Shown in pieces: positions 5,354-6,133 of a stretch of DNA of 6,133 nucleotides; position 1 is the stretch's first letter; each line of letters starts with the position of its first letter. The position numbers were made by a program, and so were the translations under genes. The stretch is taken from positions 1 through 6,133 of the forward strand of contig JAEWWW010000050.1 in assembly GCA_023396215.1 (NCBI GenBank), written 5' to 3'. The notes under the pieces were generated by a model. It searched no databases. It had not been told where the DNA came from and saw nothing but the letters and a program-made list of their open reading frames with translations. The DNA comes from Bacillota bacterium (GTDB lineage: Bacteria > Bacillota > Clostridia > Oscillospirales > Ruminococcaceae).

Positions 5354-5354
5354 T

Positions 5355-6133
5355 TTACCCCCGCCGCCCCCAGACCACCCGGTCGCAGCCCGAAAGGTCC
5401 TGCAGCAGGGTAACCTCCTTGTAGCGGCTGCGCTTTAACAGCTCGACCACCGCCTGGCCCTGGTCATAGCCAATCTCAAGCACCAGCGCGCCGCCCGGAG
5501 CGAGCCATTCACGGTAGAGCGGGGGAATGGCCCGGTAAAAATCCAAGCCGTCACAGCCGCCGTCCAGCGCCATCTGCGGCTCGCGGCGCACCTCGGGCTG
5601 CAGGCCGGGCAGTTGGCGGGTGGCGATGTAGGGCGGGTTGGAGATAACCAGATCCAGCGCCTCGCCCCGGGGCAGGCAGGCGGTAGGGCAAAACACGTCG
5701 CCCCACACCGCCCGGATATTTTCGGCCTGATTGAGCGCCCGGTTGCGCTGCAGATACCCCATGGCGTGGCGGGATTTTTCCACCGCATAGACAAGGCTTT
5801 GGGGCAGGTTCTTGGCCAGCGCAACGGCGATGCAGCCGCTGCCCGCGCAGAGGTCGGCGATGACCGGGGCCTCCTTTCCGCGCAGCAGGGTCAGGGCGGT
5901 ATCCACCGCCAGCTCGGTTTCAGGGCGGGGGATAAGCACCCCCGGCCCCACAAAAAAGGGCAGCGAATAAAACTCCCACCGGCCCAGCAGGTATTGTAGC
6001 GGCTCGCCCGCGCCGCGCCGCTGCACCAGTTCGATGTAAAGCCGCCCAAGGGCGGGGTCGGCAGGGCGGTGCCCCTCGAGGGCGACGCTCCCCCGGGGCA
6101 GGCTGAAGATTTGCTCCAGCAGCAGGGCAGCCT
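5355..6133 (-). CDS. prmC: Release factor glutamine N5-methyltransferase, 5' end outside window
   Basis: PrmC transfers a methyl group from S-adenosylmethionine to the glutamine of the GGQ motif in release factors RF1 and RF2, which supports efficient translation termination. 258 residues are visible, ending at a TAA at 5355-5357. Full-length family members have about 280, so roughly 20-30 N-terminal residues are missing to the right. Numbering from the first whole codon (6131): EPLQYLLG at 43-50 and IPRPETE at 67-73 (the linker typical of PrmC), the SAM-binding DLCAGSGCIAVALA at 93-106, the catalytic NPPYI at 165-169, ALDGGCDGLDFYR at 188-200, GGALVLEIGYDQ at 213-224 and a final DLSGCDR. The GTG at 6026 is an internal valine, not the start. 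In many bacteria prmC follows prfA; here that would lie past the right edge. It converges with the Xre gene. Confidence 0.95.
   Translation of the reverse strand, partial: AALLLEQIFSLPRGSVALEGHRPADPALGRLYIELVQRRGAGEPLQYLLGRWEFYSLPFFVGPGVLIPRPETELAVDTALTLLRGKEAPVIADLCAGSGCIAVALAKNLPQSLVYAVEKSRHAMGYLQRNRALNQAENIRAVWGDVFCPTACLPRGEALDLVISNPPYIATRQLPGLQPEVRREPQMALDGGCDGLDFYRAIPPLYREWLAPGGALVLEIGYDQGQAVVELLKRSRYKEVTLLQDLSGCDRVVWGRRG

Larger units (their letters stand above)
5046..5354. other. Gene-free, densely structured GC-rich segment between the Xre gene and prmC
   Basis: This stretch of about 310 bases has long C and G runs and no believable gene. A 71-codon minus-strand frame (5128-5343) is dismissed because it simply crosses the hairpins. 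From left to right there are: a small stem TTGTCT/AGACAA (5054-5072) just after the Xre stop, a 13-bp long-range inverted repeat (5133-5221), GGAAC/GTTCC (5222-5237), CCCCGCC with GGC-TA-GGGG (5240-5258), an 11-bp hairpin (5263-5288) and a three-way-junction shape (5289-5353). Between 5209 and 5353 nearly every base falls in a predicted stem or its loop. It may be a shared 3' end for the two convergent genes, a structured RNA, or a dispersed palindromic element. Confidence 0.6.

Noticed and set aside
5613..5999. 128-codon plus-strand frame
   Set aside because: It is antisense to prmC, whose motifs are clear.

Overview
The window looks like part of a moderately GC-rich chromosome from a Gram-positive anaerobe of the class Clostridia, most likely an Oscillospirales/Ruminococcaceae-type gut bacterium. 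The reasons are a class III (Firmicutes-type) fructose-1,6-bisphosphatase, strong GGAGG-type ribosome binding sites, a TTG start codon, and a small MPDYK-type protein next to a short Xre regulator. The genus cannot be fixed from this sequence alone.

Layout. (1) 1 to about 1430: an IS1182-family insertion sequence with its DDE transposase on the minus strand, running off the left edge. (2) About 1430-2170: some 740 bases with no convincing gene but several near-perfect hairpins, some of them apparently orphan terminators. (3) 2149-4302: a self-contained fbp unit with an extended -10 promoter, a folded leader, GGAGGAG plus TTG start, a 660-residue FBPase and a 12-bp stem terminator. (4) 4303-5045: a small, more AT-rich cassette of two divergent genes, a 58-residue acidic protein (minus) and a 76-residue Xre-type DNA-binding protein (plus). 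They share a 141-base intergenic region with back-to-back promoters and dyad symmetries. (5) 5046-5354: a gene-free, GC-rich and very densely folded stretch ending in a compact three-way-junction-like element one base from the stop codon of the next gene. (6) 5355-6133: prmC on the minus strand, entering from the right edge; it encodes the methyltransferase that modifies peptide-chain release factors.

How the parts fit. fbp (gluconeogenesis) and prmC (translation termination) are core genes. Between them lies what looks like an accessory insertion: a regulator plus a small partner flanked by two non-coding, possibly dispersed, segments. The IS element on the left is a second mobile component and probably separated hairpins at 1586-1742 from whatever they once terminated. 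No tRNA, rRNA, CRISPR array or known defence system was seen. The most interesting unexplained signal is the folded 5131-5353 segment; second is the open reading frame that continues for 49 codons beyond the stop of the 58-residue protein.
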